NCBI GenBank assembly: GCA_021604665.1
Contig: BQJK01000003.1
Span: forward strand, 186,001-250,000
Source: Rhodomicrobium sp.
GTDB lineage: Bacteria; Pseudomonadota; Alphaproteobacteria; Rhizobiales; HXMU1428-3
DNA: 64,000 nt
Reading direction: 5' to 3'
Below, one piece after another: positions 54,615 to 63,854 of the stretch (position 1 is its first letter; each line of letters begins with the position of its first letter). A program made the translations under genes and the position numbers. The notes beneath the pieces were generated by a model that saw only the letters and a program-made list of their open reading frames with translations, had not been told where the DNA came from and did no database searches.

Positions 54615-54872
54615 AAACTCATATATTGGTATCTAATTTATTTTTGCCCTATGTTTTTTGGCTTCAGCTGAAAACTCTGACCTGCTGTAAACTAGCTCCC
54701 CTTCCCCCCATCATTATAAAAACAATTGCTGTAAAAAGCTGCCTCTACAAATGCATCATATGGCCAGCTGCGCCTTAAGTTTTAATGCTATCCACGGTTG
54801 TGTTGTTTTTATTCTCTACTGCTACTGTCATGCATTGGTCTTTTGGATTTAAGTGATGATGGAGTTAGATGA

Positions 54873-55145
54873 ATGAGTGATGATATGACTAAGTTGAGCA
54901 AAATCATCGGCTCTGTCAGTTTGGATATAAAAGCTGTGAATGAGATTTCAGATGAGCTTAATAAGCTGATTGGTGAGCTTGATGAAGGGTATTCGGCTAA
55001 GCTTGTCTGTTCATTTGAAAGGTTGCATGAAGGGCTGGTTGAGAGGGTGAGCATGCTGAAACAGAAAAACCATATTCTGCAAACAATTATGGAGACTAAG
55101 TCTTTAGAGATTGTAGATGTGGTTATTCCGAAGCGCAATTATTGA
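54873..55145 (+). CDS. small coiled-coil protein of unknown function
   Basis: A 90-residue acidic, helical protein (LSKIIGSVSLDIKAVNEISD, LNKLIGELDEGYSAKL, then VERVSMLKQKNHILQTIME). No membrane segment is seen. The ribosome binding site GGAG is 8 bases before ATG 54873. It lies 41 bases from, and convergent with, the receiver-only response regulator. I recognise no family. Confidence 0.6.
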   Translation: MSDDMTKLSKIIGSVSLDIKAVNEISDELNKLIGELDEGYSAKLVCSFERLHEGLVERVSMLKQKNHILQTIMETKSLEIVDVVIPKRNY

Positions 55146-55186
55146 GCGGTGCTTTAATGGGAGCTGATTGTGTTTTGCTCACTATT

Positions 55187-55582
55187 TTAGTTTAGACCAT
55201 TCAGCTCTTCATCAATAACATCAAGCAAGTCATCAACCATAAAGGGCTTGGTTAGATAACTATCTGCTCCCTTGCTGCAGGCTTCCTCTATTGTTTTTCT
55301 ACCTTTGCGAACTGTTAGCACGAGAACGCGCGGTGTTATCAGCTCGTCATTCCCTGCGAACAGCTCTTTTAAACGAGGTAATAAGTCGAGGCCGTCCATA
55401 TCCGGTAAGCCGAGGTCAAGAACGATCAGGTGAGGTTTGACCTTTTGACAAAGTTCATAGCCTTCCTGGGCAGTGGCCGCTTCATAAAAATGGGCACCTT
55501 CATCCTCCAGAGACACGCGGAGGAATGTCCTGATTGATTGGGTATCGTCAATTGCAACTATATGTTTGCCCGCGAGCGTCAT
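55187..55582 (-). CDS. receiver-only response regulator
   Basis: A 131-residue CheY-like protein with D12/D13 (VAIDDTQS), phospho-acceptor D56 in LIVLDLGLPDMDG, and the lysine in DSYLTKPFMVDDLLDVI. It has no output domain. ATG 55582 overlaps the kinase stop by the four-base TCAT (ATGA type), so both are translated together. It probably relays phosphate to another partner or acts as a sink. Confidence 0.88.
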   Translation of the reverse strand: MTLAGKHIVAIDDTQSIRTFLRVSLEDEGAHFYEAATAQEGYELCQKVKPHLIVLDLGLPDMDGLDLLPRLKELFAGNDELITPRVLVLTVRKGRKTIEEACSKGADSYLTKPFMVDDLLDVIDEELNGLN

Positions 55583-57585
55583 GAATTCAATGCTCTCTTT
55601 TCCTCTATAAGGTTACGATATTTTGGGAACCAGACGGTAAATACAGCGCCACCATCTTCGTGATTGCTAACTTCTATGCGGCCTTTTTGTTTCTCCATTG
55701 AGGCTTTACAGATGGCAAGACCCAAGCCGGTGCCTGCTATCTGACTGTCTGTTAACTTTAGTCGCTCGTATTTATCAAAAATAGCCTCAAATTTATCATC
55801 TGGTATTCCTTTGCCCTGGTCTCTGATTTTATAGCTAAAGCCTTTGCCATCGGGGCCGAAACTGACCTGTATTTCTGTATTGGCCGGTGAGTATTTTGCA
55901 GCGTTGTCTATTAGATTCTGCAAGATCTGCTCGGTCATCATCTGGTCCATTTCAACTTCATACTCAGTCTCATCAGTTGCTATTTCCAGTTTATGGTAGC
56001 GCAACCGCTGGCGTAGCCGCTTTTTAATAGCAGCTAGTGGTTCATAAGGTGTGACCCAGTCTTTGTTAAATTCAATTTCGCCGCTTTCAATACGGGTCAT
56101 ATCCAGAATGTTAGATATGAAGCTATCTAGCCGTTGCGCTTCATCTAAAGCTGTTTCAGTTAGCTCATCCGCAATTTCAGGTGAGAGACGATCTGATTTG
56201 CGCATGCGTTTGTAAACGCTTAGTGAGCCTATGATTGAAGCGAGCGGGGTTTTCAAATCATGGGAAACACTTGAAAGCAACATTGAGCGTAGCTTTTCTT
56301 GTTCCTCTCTCATCCGGCTTTCGCCCATTAGTTTGGTGAGCTCAATACGTTCAAGAATGCTGGCGGCTTGATCGGCAAGAGCTGTTATCAGCCGCCCTAA
56401 GGAGGCATCTATTATGGTGTTATCATTAATTTTAATTCCTAAAACACCAATATCGCCTTTGCTGGTAATCATCGGCTCAAAACGCCAGTTAGAGTCGTGT
56501 CGATTTAAAGAGCCAAGACCAGTTGTTCTTGTATGGGTCCAGCAATGGTTCAAGGCATTTTTGTCATTCTCTGATAGCTCTATATCTTCTGGATAAACCA
56601 TAGATATTTCTTCTGGACGCATGAGCGATGGGGTGAAAAAAGCGACTTTTAATTCCAGCAATTTGCTGAGTTCACCATGCAGGATGCGCAAGGCCTCTTT
56701 GCGCGTGTTTGCTGTGGTTGCGATGCGCAGTACTGAGTATAATGCTTGTGAGCGCCGCTCTTTACGCATTAGCGCTTTGTTACTCGCCCGGCTGTAAGCG
56801 CCCATTAAAGAAACGATTAGCGCCGTGACTAAAAAGATTGAGAGGCTGACACCGTCAGCTGAATTGTCGATACCAAAATTATAAAATGGGGCGCTGTAGA
56901 AATAATTAATGCAGGTGAAGCTAAGAAGGGCAGAAACAAGCCCTGGTATTAAGCCATATCTGAGCGCGGTTATGACACAAGCTGTCAGGAAGAAGCCCAT
57001 GACATTATGCTCGTTAATCCACCATTCTGTCGTTGAGACAAAATATTTGAGTGTTTCGGTCGCGAGTAGTGCGAGGGCAACAAAGAGAACTGCGTAGCCA
57101 ATATCAGCGAATTGTATGTCACGAAAGCGGAAACGCTCAAACCAGCTTGGTGTGTAGAAATTGCCAGAAAGTGGGAAGATTTGAACGGCTGTATCTACAT
57201 GGCGCAGCTCTCTTGCGGCCCGCTCAGCTAGTGAGGCGCGAAGCTCAGCGAAAAAGCCTTCTTCGCTGCTTTGGCCGATAATGACGTTTTTGATGGATTT
57301 ACCGCTTTCGATATAGCCTTCAACAAAGGCGACGATGCCATCGATAACTGTTTTGCTTTCAACCTGGTGAAACTGGCCGCCGAGCCGCTCTACCAAAGTG
57401 CTGAAACGCAATAGACGCGCTTGAGCTTCAGAATCAAGAGATGCATGGTCCGGCGTTTCAATATAAACGGCGACCCAATTCAGGTTATTTTCTTTGGCGG
57501 TGTTCGAGGCTGTTCTTATGAGCACATGAGATTTCGGATGTGCATTAACAAAAACCAGAACTGTTTGTTTTTGGTCGCTATCCAC
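55579..57585 (-). CDS. KdpD-like sensor histidine kinase without the KdpD domain
   Basis: A 668-residue membrane kinase. A Usp-like domain (residues ~1-130: VLVFVNAHPKSHVLIRTASN, VIIGQSSEEGF) precedes a DUF4118-type four-helix membrane module (YAVLFVALALLATETL; FFLTACVITALRYGLIPGLV; FLVTALIVSLMGAYS). A GAF-like region around 290-420, then HisKA SVSHDLKTPLASIIG (H ~440) and HATPase (NLIDNAAKYSP, GTGLGLAICKASM) follow. The N-terminal Walker-containing KdpD domain of classical KdpD is missing, so the sensing mode differs. Confidence 0.88.
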   Translation of the reverse strand: MDSDQKQTVLVFVNAHPKSHVLIRTASNTAKENNLNWVAVYIETPDHASLDSEAQARLLRFSTLVERLGGQFHQVESKTVIDGIVAFVEGYIESGKSIKNVIIGQSSEEGFFAELRASLAERAARELRHVDTAVQIFPLSGNFYTPSWFERFRFRDIQFADIGYAVLFVALALLATETLKYFVSTTEWWINEHNVMGFFLTACVITALRYGLIPGLVSALLSFTCINYFYSAPFYNFGIDNSADGVSLSIFLVTALIVSLMGAYSRASNKALMRKERRSQALYSVLRIATTANTRKEALRILHGELSKLLELKVAFFTPSLMRPEEISMVYPEDIELSENDKNALNHCWTHTRTTGLGSLNRHDSNWRFEPMITSKGDIGVLGIKINDNTIIDASLGRLITALADQAASILERIELTKLMGESRMREEQEKLRSMLLSSVSHDLKTPLASIIGSLSVYKRMRKSDRLSPEIADELTETALDEAQRLDSFISNILDMTRIESGEIEFNKDWVTPYEPLAAIKKRLRQRLRYHKLEIATDETEYEVEMDQMMTEQILQNLIDNAAKYSPANTEIQVSFGPDGKGFSYKIRDQGKGIPDDKFEAIFDKYERLKLTDSQIAGTGLGLAICKASMEKQKGRIEVSNHEDGGAVFTVWFPKYRNLIEEKRALNS

Positions 57586-57716
57586 TTTCTCTCACATTTT
57601 CTCTATTGGGAGTTTCAGATTATGCTTAGCCGTATAAATTTTCCATAAGTGTTTATTAATTTGGATGTTTATTGAGGGCTAGCGAACTCATCTTTTTGTA
57701 CCAGCTTGATATGATG

Positions 57717-57751
57717 TAAGGGCAGTCTGCTTTTTATACAGACTGCCCTTA
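57717..57751. terminator. perfect 13-bp hairpin
   Basis: TAAGGGCAGTCTG (57717-57729) and CAGACTGCCCTTA (57739-57751), loop of nine bases containing TTTTT. It sits downstream of the small acidic gene and upstream of the kinase gene on the minus strand, and may end the former. Confidence 0.6.
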
Positions 57752-57784
57752 TGATATTAATAAATTATAATATAAACCAGTGGC

Positions 57785-58048
57785 TTAATTGTTATCCTTG
57801 ATGGCATCGGCTGCGTCATCAGCGGCATCATCAATTGCGTCGCCAGCGTCTTCTACAGCCTCACCGACTTTTTCAGCAGGCGTTGGCTCAGGGTTGAGTG
57901 CTTCACCGGCTTCTTCCACGCCTTCTTTAATGGATTCTGCTGCATTATCAATGCGCTCACCAATTGTTTCTTCTTCTGTCATGCTGATACCAATTAAAAC
58001 GGCGGCAGCGATGATGCCGATGATGATGACTATATGAATGCTTTTCAT
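57785..58048 (-). CDS. small membrane-anchored acidic LEA-like protein
   Basis: An 87-residue protein with one N-terminal membrane anchor (IHIVIIIGIIAAAVLIGISM) and a mature part of acidic, alanine-rich helical repeats (NAAESIKEGVEEAGEALNPE, VEDAGDAIDDAADDAADAI) resembling LEA-type or anti-aggregation helices. It starts 12 bases after dps, in the same direction, and may be co-transcribed with it. Function unknown, consistent with stress protection. Confidence 0.65.
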   Translation of the reverse strand: MKSIHIVIIIGIIAAAVLIGISMTEEETIGERIDNAAESIKEGVEEAGEALNPEPTPAEKVGEAVEDAGDAIDDAADDAADAIKDNN

Positions 58049-58060
58049 TGGTAAATATCC

Positions 58061-58567
58061 TTACTTATCTAGTGTCGCGCGAAGCATCCAGGCGGCTTCG
58101 TCATGTTGCGCCATACGTTCAACCATCATATCAGCAGTTACTTCATCGCCTGCTTCTTCCGCTACTTTCAGAACGCTGCGGGCTTCTTTTGAGCAGGCTT
58201 CATTATCGTGAAGTAGGTTTTCGACCATCTTATCGGCTGAGCCTGGGAGGGTGTCATCTTCATCGATAGCTGAGAGTTTAATATATTCCTTGAAGGTGCC
58301 TGGTGTGAAATGACCAAGGGCACGAACGCGCTCTGCCAAGATGTCGCCAGCTGCGTGGAGGTCTGTATATTGCTCCTCAAAGGTTTCGTGCAGACTATGG
58401 AAATGCGGTCCGGTTACATTCCAGTGGTAGTATAAAGTCTTCATATAAAGCATGTAGCTGGTGGCCAGGAAGCCTGCCAGATGTTTTGCAACTTCTTCGC
58501 GCTTCTTCTTTTTCACACCGATATCTACGGCTTCGTCATCAACTATTTTAAGTGTTTCGCTAACCAT
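58061..58567 (-). CDS. dps: Dps-family DNA-binding ferritin
   Basis: A 168-residue mini-ferritin that oxidises and stores iron while shielding DNA. The ferroxidase region is TLYYHWNVTGPHFHSLHETF with EEQYTDLHAAGDILAERVRA. The N-terminus has an unstructured lysine stretch (KKKKREEVAKHL), which probably helps DNA contact. It ends in ARHDEAAWMLRATL-like AQHDEAAWMLRATLDK. Belongs to the stress block. Confidence 0.93.
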   Translation of the reverse strand: MVSETLKIVDDEAVDIGVKKKKREEVAKHLAGFLATSYMLYMKTLYYHWNVTGPHFHSLHETFEEQYTDLHAAGDILAERVRALGHFTPGTFKEYIKLSAIDEDDTLPGSADKMVENLLHDNEACSKEARSVLKVAEEAGDEVTADMMVERMAQHDEAAWMLRATLDK

Positions 58568-58789
58568 TAAATTACTCCTCTCGAAATTTCATATTTGTTA
58601 TTCTTGATTGAGTAGAGCGTAGGCAAGATGTGATTAACTCGCTATTCGGCGCCAACTGTCTCTCTATCAATAGACCGTAAATTTCAAGGTGGGACCGCTG
58701 ACTGTCACCAGCACCAGCAAGAGCCCATGAGGCGGGCGGTTCCTATGAACTTGCCCGGCCGCTGCTTTTTTGCGGGCTTTCGGTCGGCT

Positions 58790-60184
58790 TTATGATGCTT
58801 CTTGTTCAGCTGGTTTTTGCGAGCCAGCTTTTTGCTGGCTGCCTTGATCAAGGGGCGCGAGAGATTCTACGCCGCTCTTAATGTGAAGATCTCGTTGCGG
58901 AAATGGAATTTCAATGTCGTGCTGTTGAAACTTTTCCCATATGGCGAACATGACATCACTTTGGGCGCGCCAACGGCCTGTGGTTACATCATCCATCCAG
59001 AAGGTCACCATGAAATTCACCGAGTTGTCGCCATATTCGCGGAGAAAAACCTGAGGTTTTTTACCACTAGTATTCGAAATGAATTCACAGCAATCAGTTG
59101 CCTCTAGCATCAGTTCTTCCGCTCTTCGCAAATCTGTATTGTATGCAACGCCAACCGGAATCTCGATGCGGCCAGAGGTGCTGGTATGGGTGAGGTTGGC
59201 GACGCGGGAGACGATGAAATCTTCGTTTGGCACCATGACTTCTTTGCCATCAAAGGTTTCTATAGTGCTGGCTCTGGCACCAAGGCGGCGGACGTAACCT
59301 GTGACACCGTCATCCATCTCAATTAAATTATTAATATTGATAGAGCGCTCAGAGAGCAGGATGATGCCGCTGACGAAATTGGAGGCAATTTTCTGCAGGC
59401 CAAAACCCAGACCAACGCCAAGTGCACCTGAGAAGACAGCTAGCGCTGTTAGGTCTATGCCAACTAAATTGAGAGTTGTCATGGCCAGGAGAGCATAGAG
59501 TGCGATGTCAAAAAGTTTGACCAATAGCTCTTGCGTGGAGCGGGTTAGGCTTTCCCGGTGGCGGATGTAACTTGAACTTGCTTCACTGATGAATTTACCA
59601 ATCCATAAAATGATGCTGACCACTAGAATGGCTTTCAGCATTGTATAGGCGGTTATCTCGACATCTCCCAGCATGAACCCATAGCTGCTCAATTTTTCTG
59701 CAACAGGGGTGAAATAATCAAATAAATGAAGAAATGCGGCGGGTACTAAAATAACCAGGGTCACGGCGCGCACCAGAGTGTTGGTGACAAATGCGCGGAT
59801 AAAAACAATCAATAGCCAGATTAAAGAGAGCTTCTGGGCAATTAGGATCAGCGGGCTTTCGCCTTGAAAATTGGCGGCAATCGGCTGGGTCGCCATAAGG
59901 AGGAGGAGCGTGAGTATCGGGAAAATAAGGCGGGTCATGCGCTCTACCAGCCAGGGGGAAGAGAAGGCGGCCGCATTTTCAGTGGAGAGATTGGCCCGTT
60001 TTAAAACGGCTCTGAAGATACTGTTTATCAGTATGGCTGCTGTGAGGGCTACAGCAACAAAGATGAGTTCCGTCCAGGTTGTGGGTTTTGATAGCCAGGA
60101 CATAATATCAGTGAATGCGGTGGAAAGTTCTGTCGTCACTGTATCTATGGGCAGGGATAAGTCCGCAGTTATGTCAGCCGGCAT
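58790..60184 (-). CDS. mechanosensitive ion channel, MscS family
   Basis: A 464-residue channel with several N-terminal helices preceding the MscS core. The pore helix has AVFSGALGVGLGFGLQKIASNFVSG (TM3 pattern of Gly/Ala, residues ~255-280), followed by the beta domain (NLIEMDDGVTGYVRRLGARASTIET) and VMVPNEDFIVSRVANLT. Longer than E. coli MscS, with three extra membrane segments. It opens on hypo-osmotic shock. It is divergent to the CsbD gene. Confidence 0.92.
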   Translation of the reverse strand: MPADITADLSLPIDTVTTELSTAFTDIMSWLSKPTTWTELIFVAVALTAAILINSIFRAVLKRANLSTENAAAFSSPWLVERMTRLIFPILTLLLLMATQPIAANFQGESPLILIAQKLSLIWLLIVFIRAFVTNTLVRAVTLVILVPAAFLHLFDYFTPVAEKLSSYGFMLGDVEITAYTMLKAILVVSIILWIGKFISEASSSYIRHRESLTRSTQELLVKLFDIALYALLAMTTLNLVGIDLTALAVFSGALGVGLGFGLQKIASNFVSGIILLSERSININNLIEMDDGVTGYVRRLGARASTIETFDGKEVMVPNEDFIVSRVANLTHTSTSGRIEIPVGVAYNTDLRRAEELMLEATDCCEFISNTSGKKPQVFLREYGDNSVNFMVTFWMDDVTTGRWRAQSDVMFAIWEKFQQHDIEIPFPQRDLHIKSGVESLAPLDQGSQQKAGSQKPAEQEAS

Positions 60185-60411
60185 CTTCAGTCTCCTTAAG
60201 CTTGTCCTGGTCCTGGCAGCATAGGGGCTATGCCATCAATCCGGCATAAGAAGCAGGGGGGCTTGGTATCAAGGGGGCATCAATTGATGGGCTATTTATG
60301 GATGAGGGCCATTGAGCATATTTAAACCTAACCCAATTGCCGTCACCTTTGATGCCAACGAACAGGGCGCGCAACTCAATGAAGCGCCTCAGTTAATGAG
60401 GAGAGACAAAT

Positions 60412-60615
60412 ATGAATACTGATATTATCGAAGGTAAATGGAAGCAGGTTAAAGGTTCAGTCCAGACGAAGTGGGGCGAGATTACCAATGATGAAGTTGA
60501 TGAAATTGAAGGTGATGCCACGAAGCTAGCTGGATTGATCCAGGAGCGTTACGGGCGCACCAAGGAACAGGCAGAAAGAGAAATTGAAGAATGGCAACAA
60601 GGTCTCAATACATAA
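60412..60615 (+). CDS. CsbD-family stress protein
   Basis: A 67-residue protein, [20 protein letters not shown] followed by [23 protein letters not shown]: the classic CsbD pattern of stress-induced, alarmone-era small proteins with no membrane segment. It has a GAGGAGAGA ribosome binding site. It is followed after 17 bases by the Pmp3-like gene, so the two form a small operon. Confidence 0.92.
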   Translation: MNTDIIEGKWKQVKGSVQTKWGEITNDEVDEIEGDATKLAGLIQERYGRTKEQAEREIEEWQQGLNT

Positions 60616-60632
60616 ATAACGAGGAGATAACG

Positions 60633-60809
60633 ATGGATATTATTAGAATACTTATTGCAGTGCTATTACCGCCGCTTGGTGTATTCATGCAGGTTGGTCT
60701 TGGCAAACATTTCTGGCTAAATGTCGTGCTGACGCTTCTTGGTTATATCCCGGGTATTGTGCACGCTGTTTATATCATCGCATCACGCCCAAACCATAGT
60801 GTTGCATAA
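60633..60809 (+). CDS. Pmp3/YqaE family membrane protein (UPF0057)
   Basis: A 58-residue, two-helix protein (IIRILIAVLLPPLGVFMQVG and FWLNVVLTLLGYIPGIVHAV), with the tail YIIASRPNHSVA. It is linked with membrane potential and salt stress in other organisms. ATG 60633 has a CGAGGAGATAACG ribosome binding site, making this the true start rather than ATG 60591, which overlaps csbD. Confidence 0.9.
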   Translation: MDIIRILIAVLLPPLGVFMQVGLGKHFWLNVVLTLLGYIPGIVHAVYIIASRPNHSVA

Positions 60810-60968
60810 AACGTGATATATAGTCGATTGTATTAAATCTAACCGCATCACCGGACATCTCGCCTTTGGGCTGGATCATCGGGGTGCGGTGATTTTGTGT
60901 GTGGCTACCGCCTGGTTCATGCTTAGAATGATTTCTAAACTTTACTGCCGAAACAGAAAGAAAAATAT

Positions 60969-62399
60969 ATGACTGAAGCCCCGCTTTATACGATTGGCTT
61001 TGTTCTAGTTGCTTTTCTAGCAGCTAGTCTTTTTATTATGGTTGGTGCGGTTCTGCGCCATGCTGTTCCCTTGATTCAAAAATTACATATTCCCGCAGCT
61101 GTGCTTGGCGGCATTATTGCTTTGTTGCTTGGGCCGCAGGTGGCCGGGCCTTACATAGCTGAAAGCCTTTCTATTGAAGCTGAGATGAATGAGATGTTTA
61201 AGCTTTGGAAGCAAATGCCGGCTTATCTGATCTCTGTGGTTTTTGCAGCGCTTATGATGGGAAGTGCCATACCTAGCCTTGGAAAAATCTGGACGAATGC
61301 TTCGCCTCACCTGGTTGTTGGCTATATCAGCGCCTGGGGGCAATATATTGTCGGCATTCTTCTGGCGTTGTTTGTTCTGGTGCCGTTTTATGATGCGAAC
61401 CCGTTAAGCTCTATGCTTGTAGCAATTGGGTTTCAGGGTGGTTATGGGACAGCGGCTGGTTTGAGCGACACTTATGGGCCGCTTGGTTTTTCTGAGGGGT
61501 ATGACCTTGCATTGGGTATGGCGACGGCTGGTAAGGTCTCAGCCATTCTTATCGGATTGATGCTGATTAACCTGGCTGTCAGGCGGGATGAGATGAAGTC
61601 TCCTCAAGAGAAAAAGGAAGAACATCTTAATGAGGATATTTCTGAAAAACAGGCGAAAAAGCTTTTTCAGCGTAAGCGCGAAGAGCAGCATTTTTCTGCT
61701 GATACGCTGGTAATTCATTTTGCCCTTCTAAGTTTAGCGATTGCCGTAGGTGGCTTGCTTAAGTTTGGCCTGACGAGCGGTGAAGGGCTCTTCCTTGCTG
61801 AGGGGGAAGATGGCTTTATGAAATTTATTCCGTTGTTTCCGTTAGCGCTTATTGGCGGCGCACTTGTTCAGATGGGCATCTCACGCTTGAAACAGCCTCA
61901 ACTTGTTAATCACCAGACACTACATTCTTTAAGTCATAGTTTTCTTGATCTCTTAATTGTGGTCGCGATTGCGACATTGTCTTTAAAAACCATTGCAGAT
62001 AATTGGCAGCTATTGTTGATCCTGATTTCTTCTGCGATTGGCTGGAATTTGTTTGTGTTCTTTTTCATCGCGCCGCGCTTTTATCAGGACCAGCCCTGGG
62101 CGCGAGGGGTCGGTGATTTTGCTCATGCGACCGGTGCAACAACCACGGGCCTATTAATGATGAAGGTGGTGGATCCAACTGATGATGCTGGTGCGCGCTC
62201 CAGTTTTAATATGAAGCAAACATTTTATGAGCCCATTGTAGGTGGTGGCTTTATTACCGCTTTGTCATTGCCTGTTGTCCATGCCATTGGGCTGGTGCCA
62301 GCTTTGTTTGTTTTTACGGCATTGCTGATTATCACTTTGATCTTTGGCTGGAAGGTTGTGGGGTTGAACGGCCGCAGTAACCTGCTAACGCCGAATTAA
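60969..62399 (+). CDS. gltS: sodium/glutamate symporter, GltS (ESS) family
   Basis: A ~476-residue transporter with ten or more hydrophobic segments. The signature loops are VAIGFQGGYGTAAGLSDTYG and the later ARGVGDFAHATGATTTGLLM, as in glutamate:Na+ symporters. A charged insertion near 215-250 (EKQAKKLFQRKREEQHFS) is longer than in E. coli GltS. It could supply glutamate for osmoadaptation in this stress block (inference). Confidence 0.88.
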   Translation: MTEAPLYTIGFVLVAFLAASLFIMVGAVLRHAVPLIQKLHIPAAVLGGIIALLLGPQVAGPYIAESLSIEAEMNEMFKLWKQMPAYLISVVFAALMMGSAIPSLGKIWTNASPHLVVGYISAWGQYIVGILLALFVLVPFYDANPLSSMLVAIGFQGGYGTAAGLSDTYGPLGFSEGYDLALGMATAGKVSAILIGLMLINLAVRRDEMKSPQEKKEEHLNEDISEKQAKKLFQRKREEQHFSADTLVIHFALLSLAIAVGGLLKFGLTSGEGLFLAEGEDGFMKFIPLFPLALIGGALVQMGISRLKQPQLVNHQTLHSLSHSFLDLLIVVAIATLSLKTIADNWQLLLILISSAIGWNLFVFFFIAPRFYQDQPWARGVGDFAHATGATTTGLLMMKVVDPTDDAGARSSFNMKQTFYEPIVGGGFITALSLPVVHAIGLVPALFVFTALLIITLIFGWKVVGLNGRSNLLTPN

Positions 62400-62774
62400 T
62401 AGCTTTTGGTTTTGTCATTTATTGTTGTTGGCCGCTATGTCCTATTTCTTTGAATGGTGCGGGCGGCCAACATTAATTCTTCTATAGCTTTCAAACTCAT
62501 ACCGTCTCCTACCGTCTTGTTCGAACCTTCCTTGCGGGTCCCTCTTTCATAAATTTGCTCTATCCTAAAGTTGCTCTATCCTAAAGTTTCTATGCTGGCT
62601 CTCTTTTTATGTTTCGCCTCCCCGGCGGGCCGGATGAGCGTTTTATGCTAAATTTATGATTCTCATTGGCTGGCAAATCGATTGTTGATCCTTAAGCTGA
62701 CACTCTATCTCCAAGACAATTTAACGGCCTGTACCAAATGACTGGTGCTGGCTTTCACTCAAAGGAGAGTTTAA
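62400..62774. other. intergenic region before the DUF883 gene
   Basis: No gene is seen. It contains a perfect 16-bp tandem duplication, TTGCTCTATCCTAAAG at 62555-62570 and 62571-62586. The ribosome binding site AAAGGAG just upstream of the GTG start at 62775 is the other clear feature. Confidence 0.6.
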
Positions 62775-63083
62775 GTGGCGACGACAGCTGAAGAAGTAAA
62801 AAACCTCAAAAAAGATATCGGTCAGATTAAAAACATGCTGGCGGACCAGCTAAATGGTTCAGCCCAGAATGGCAAAAGTGATACCATTTTTAACCGTGAT
62901 GAAATTGAAGACATGGCGAACCGTGCTGGTAAATCTGTACGTGAGTTTATGACTGACAAGCGCGAAAAAATTACCGATGCAACAGATCAGGCTGAAACGG
63001 TGATTAAAGATCGTCCGTTTGCAAGTGCTGCTGCGATGTTTGCTGGTGGTATGCTGCTCGCAACCTTGTTACGGAGACGCTAA
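62775..63083 (+). CDS. DUF883 (ElaB/YgaM/YqjD) family membrane protein
   Basis: A 102-residue protein starting with GTG and AAAGGAG. A charged helix (MATTAEEVKNLKKDIGQIKN and ANRAGKSVREFMTDKR) is followed by a C-terminal membrane anchor (FASAAAMFAGGMLLATLLRRR). ElaB/YqjD-type proteins bind ribosomes at the membrane in stationary phase. The stop TAATG overlaps the next start, so the pair is translationally coupled. Confidence 0.9.
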   Translation: MATTAEEVKNLKKDIGQIKNMLADQLNGSAQNGKSDTIFNRDEIEDMANRAGKSVREFMTDKREKITDATDQAETVIKDRPFASAAAMFAGGMLLATLLRRR

Positions 63084-63607
63084 TGTCATCAGGGTCAACA
63101 ATGTTAAAAAAACTGGCCTTTGCGGCAGTTGGGCAGGCTTTACCTGATAAAGCCTCCCTGACTGCTTCGCTGCGTGCAACACAAATAGGTCTTGTTGCAA
63201 CTGTGGCCTTTGGCGTTTTTGTTGCTTCATTTCTACTGCTCGGGCTATTTGGTTTTTACCTCTTGTTGCGAGCTGAGGGGGTAAGCCAGCTGACGTCATT
63301 TGGTTTAATCACCGGTCTGTTATTTATGCTCACCATAATCACTGGCTTGATTGCAGAGCGCTATGTTTCCAGAGCAAGTGAAGACGTGACAGAGCAGATG
63401 GATCCGATGGCGCAGGTTGGTCATTTAGCAGAACCTGTTGAGCAGATCTTTTCAGCCTTTCTTGATGGTATTTTAAACCAGGGTAGCAGCGCTTTATCTA
63501 GAAAAACAAATGGGGCTGCTTCTTATAAGCTCTATGACGTTGATCGAGATGTAGCTGTTTCACATGATGCGTTTCACCGACAACATAGTGTGAGACGCCA
63601 AAGTTGA
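63083..63607 (+). CDS. phage-holin-like/DUF1469 family membrane protein
   Basis: A 174-residue protein with two membrane helices (IGLVATVAFGVFVASFLLLGL and FGLITGLLFMLTIITGLIAE) after a ~30-residue N-terminus. It resembles the YqjE/Phage_holin_3_6-like proteins normally encoded next to YqjD homologues, here directly downstream of the DUF883 gene. Its function is unknown. The last ~60 residues are polar and variable. Confidence 0.75.
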   Translation: MSSGSTMLKKLAFAAVGQALPDKASLTASLRATQIGLVATVAFGVFVASFLLLGLFGFYLLLRAEGVSQLTSFGLITGLLFMLTIITGLIAERYVSRASEDVTEQMDPMAQVGHLAEPVEQIFSAFLDGILNQGSSALSRKTNGAASYKLYDVDRDVAVSHDAFHRQHSVRRQS

Positions 63608-63854
63608 GTTGGCAGGCTGGGTCTGTAATAGCAATATAGATGGTTTTCAGTGTTCGGTGATATCGCCAGCATTTGAGAACTTCTTTTTAATCTGGAAAAT
63701 ATATCCCTTCGCTTCGTCAGGCATAAAAGAGTTTAGTGGATTTGGACGAGGCGTATGGCTGACAGAGCGCGGGTTTGCTTTCGTCTACCGGCGCTATGGG
63801 ATTGTTTTGCCTAACGTTGTTACATCATAAATTTATAAACACAGGAATGTTCCC

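Noticed and set aside
60300-60411. EcfG (general stress sigma) promoter upstream of csbD
   Set aside because: No GGAAC with a correctly spaced CGTT could be found in this interval.
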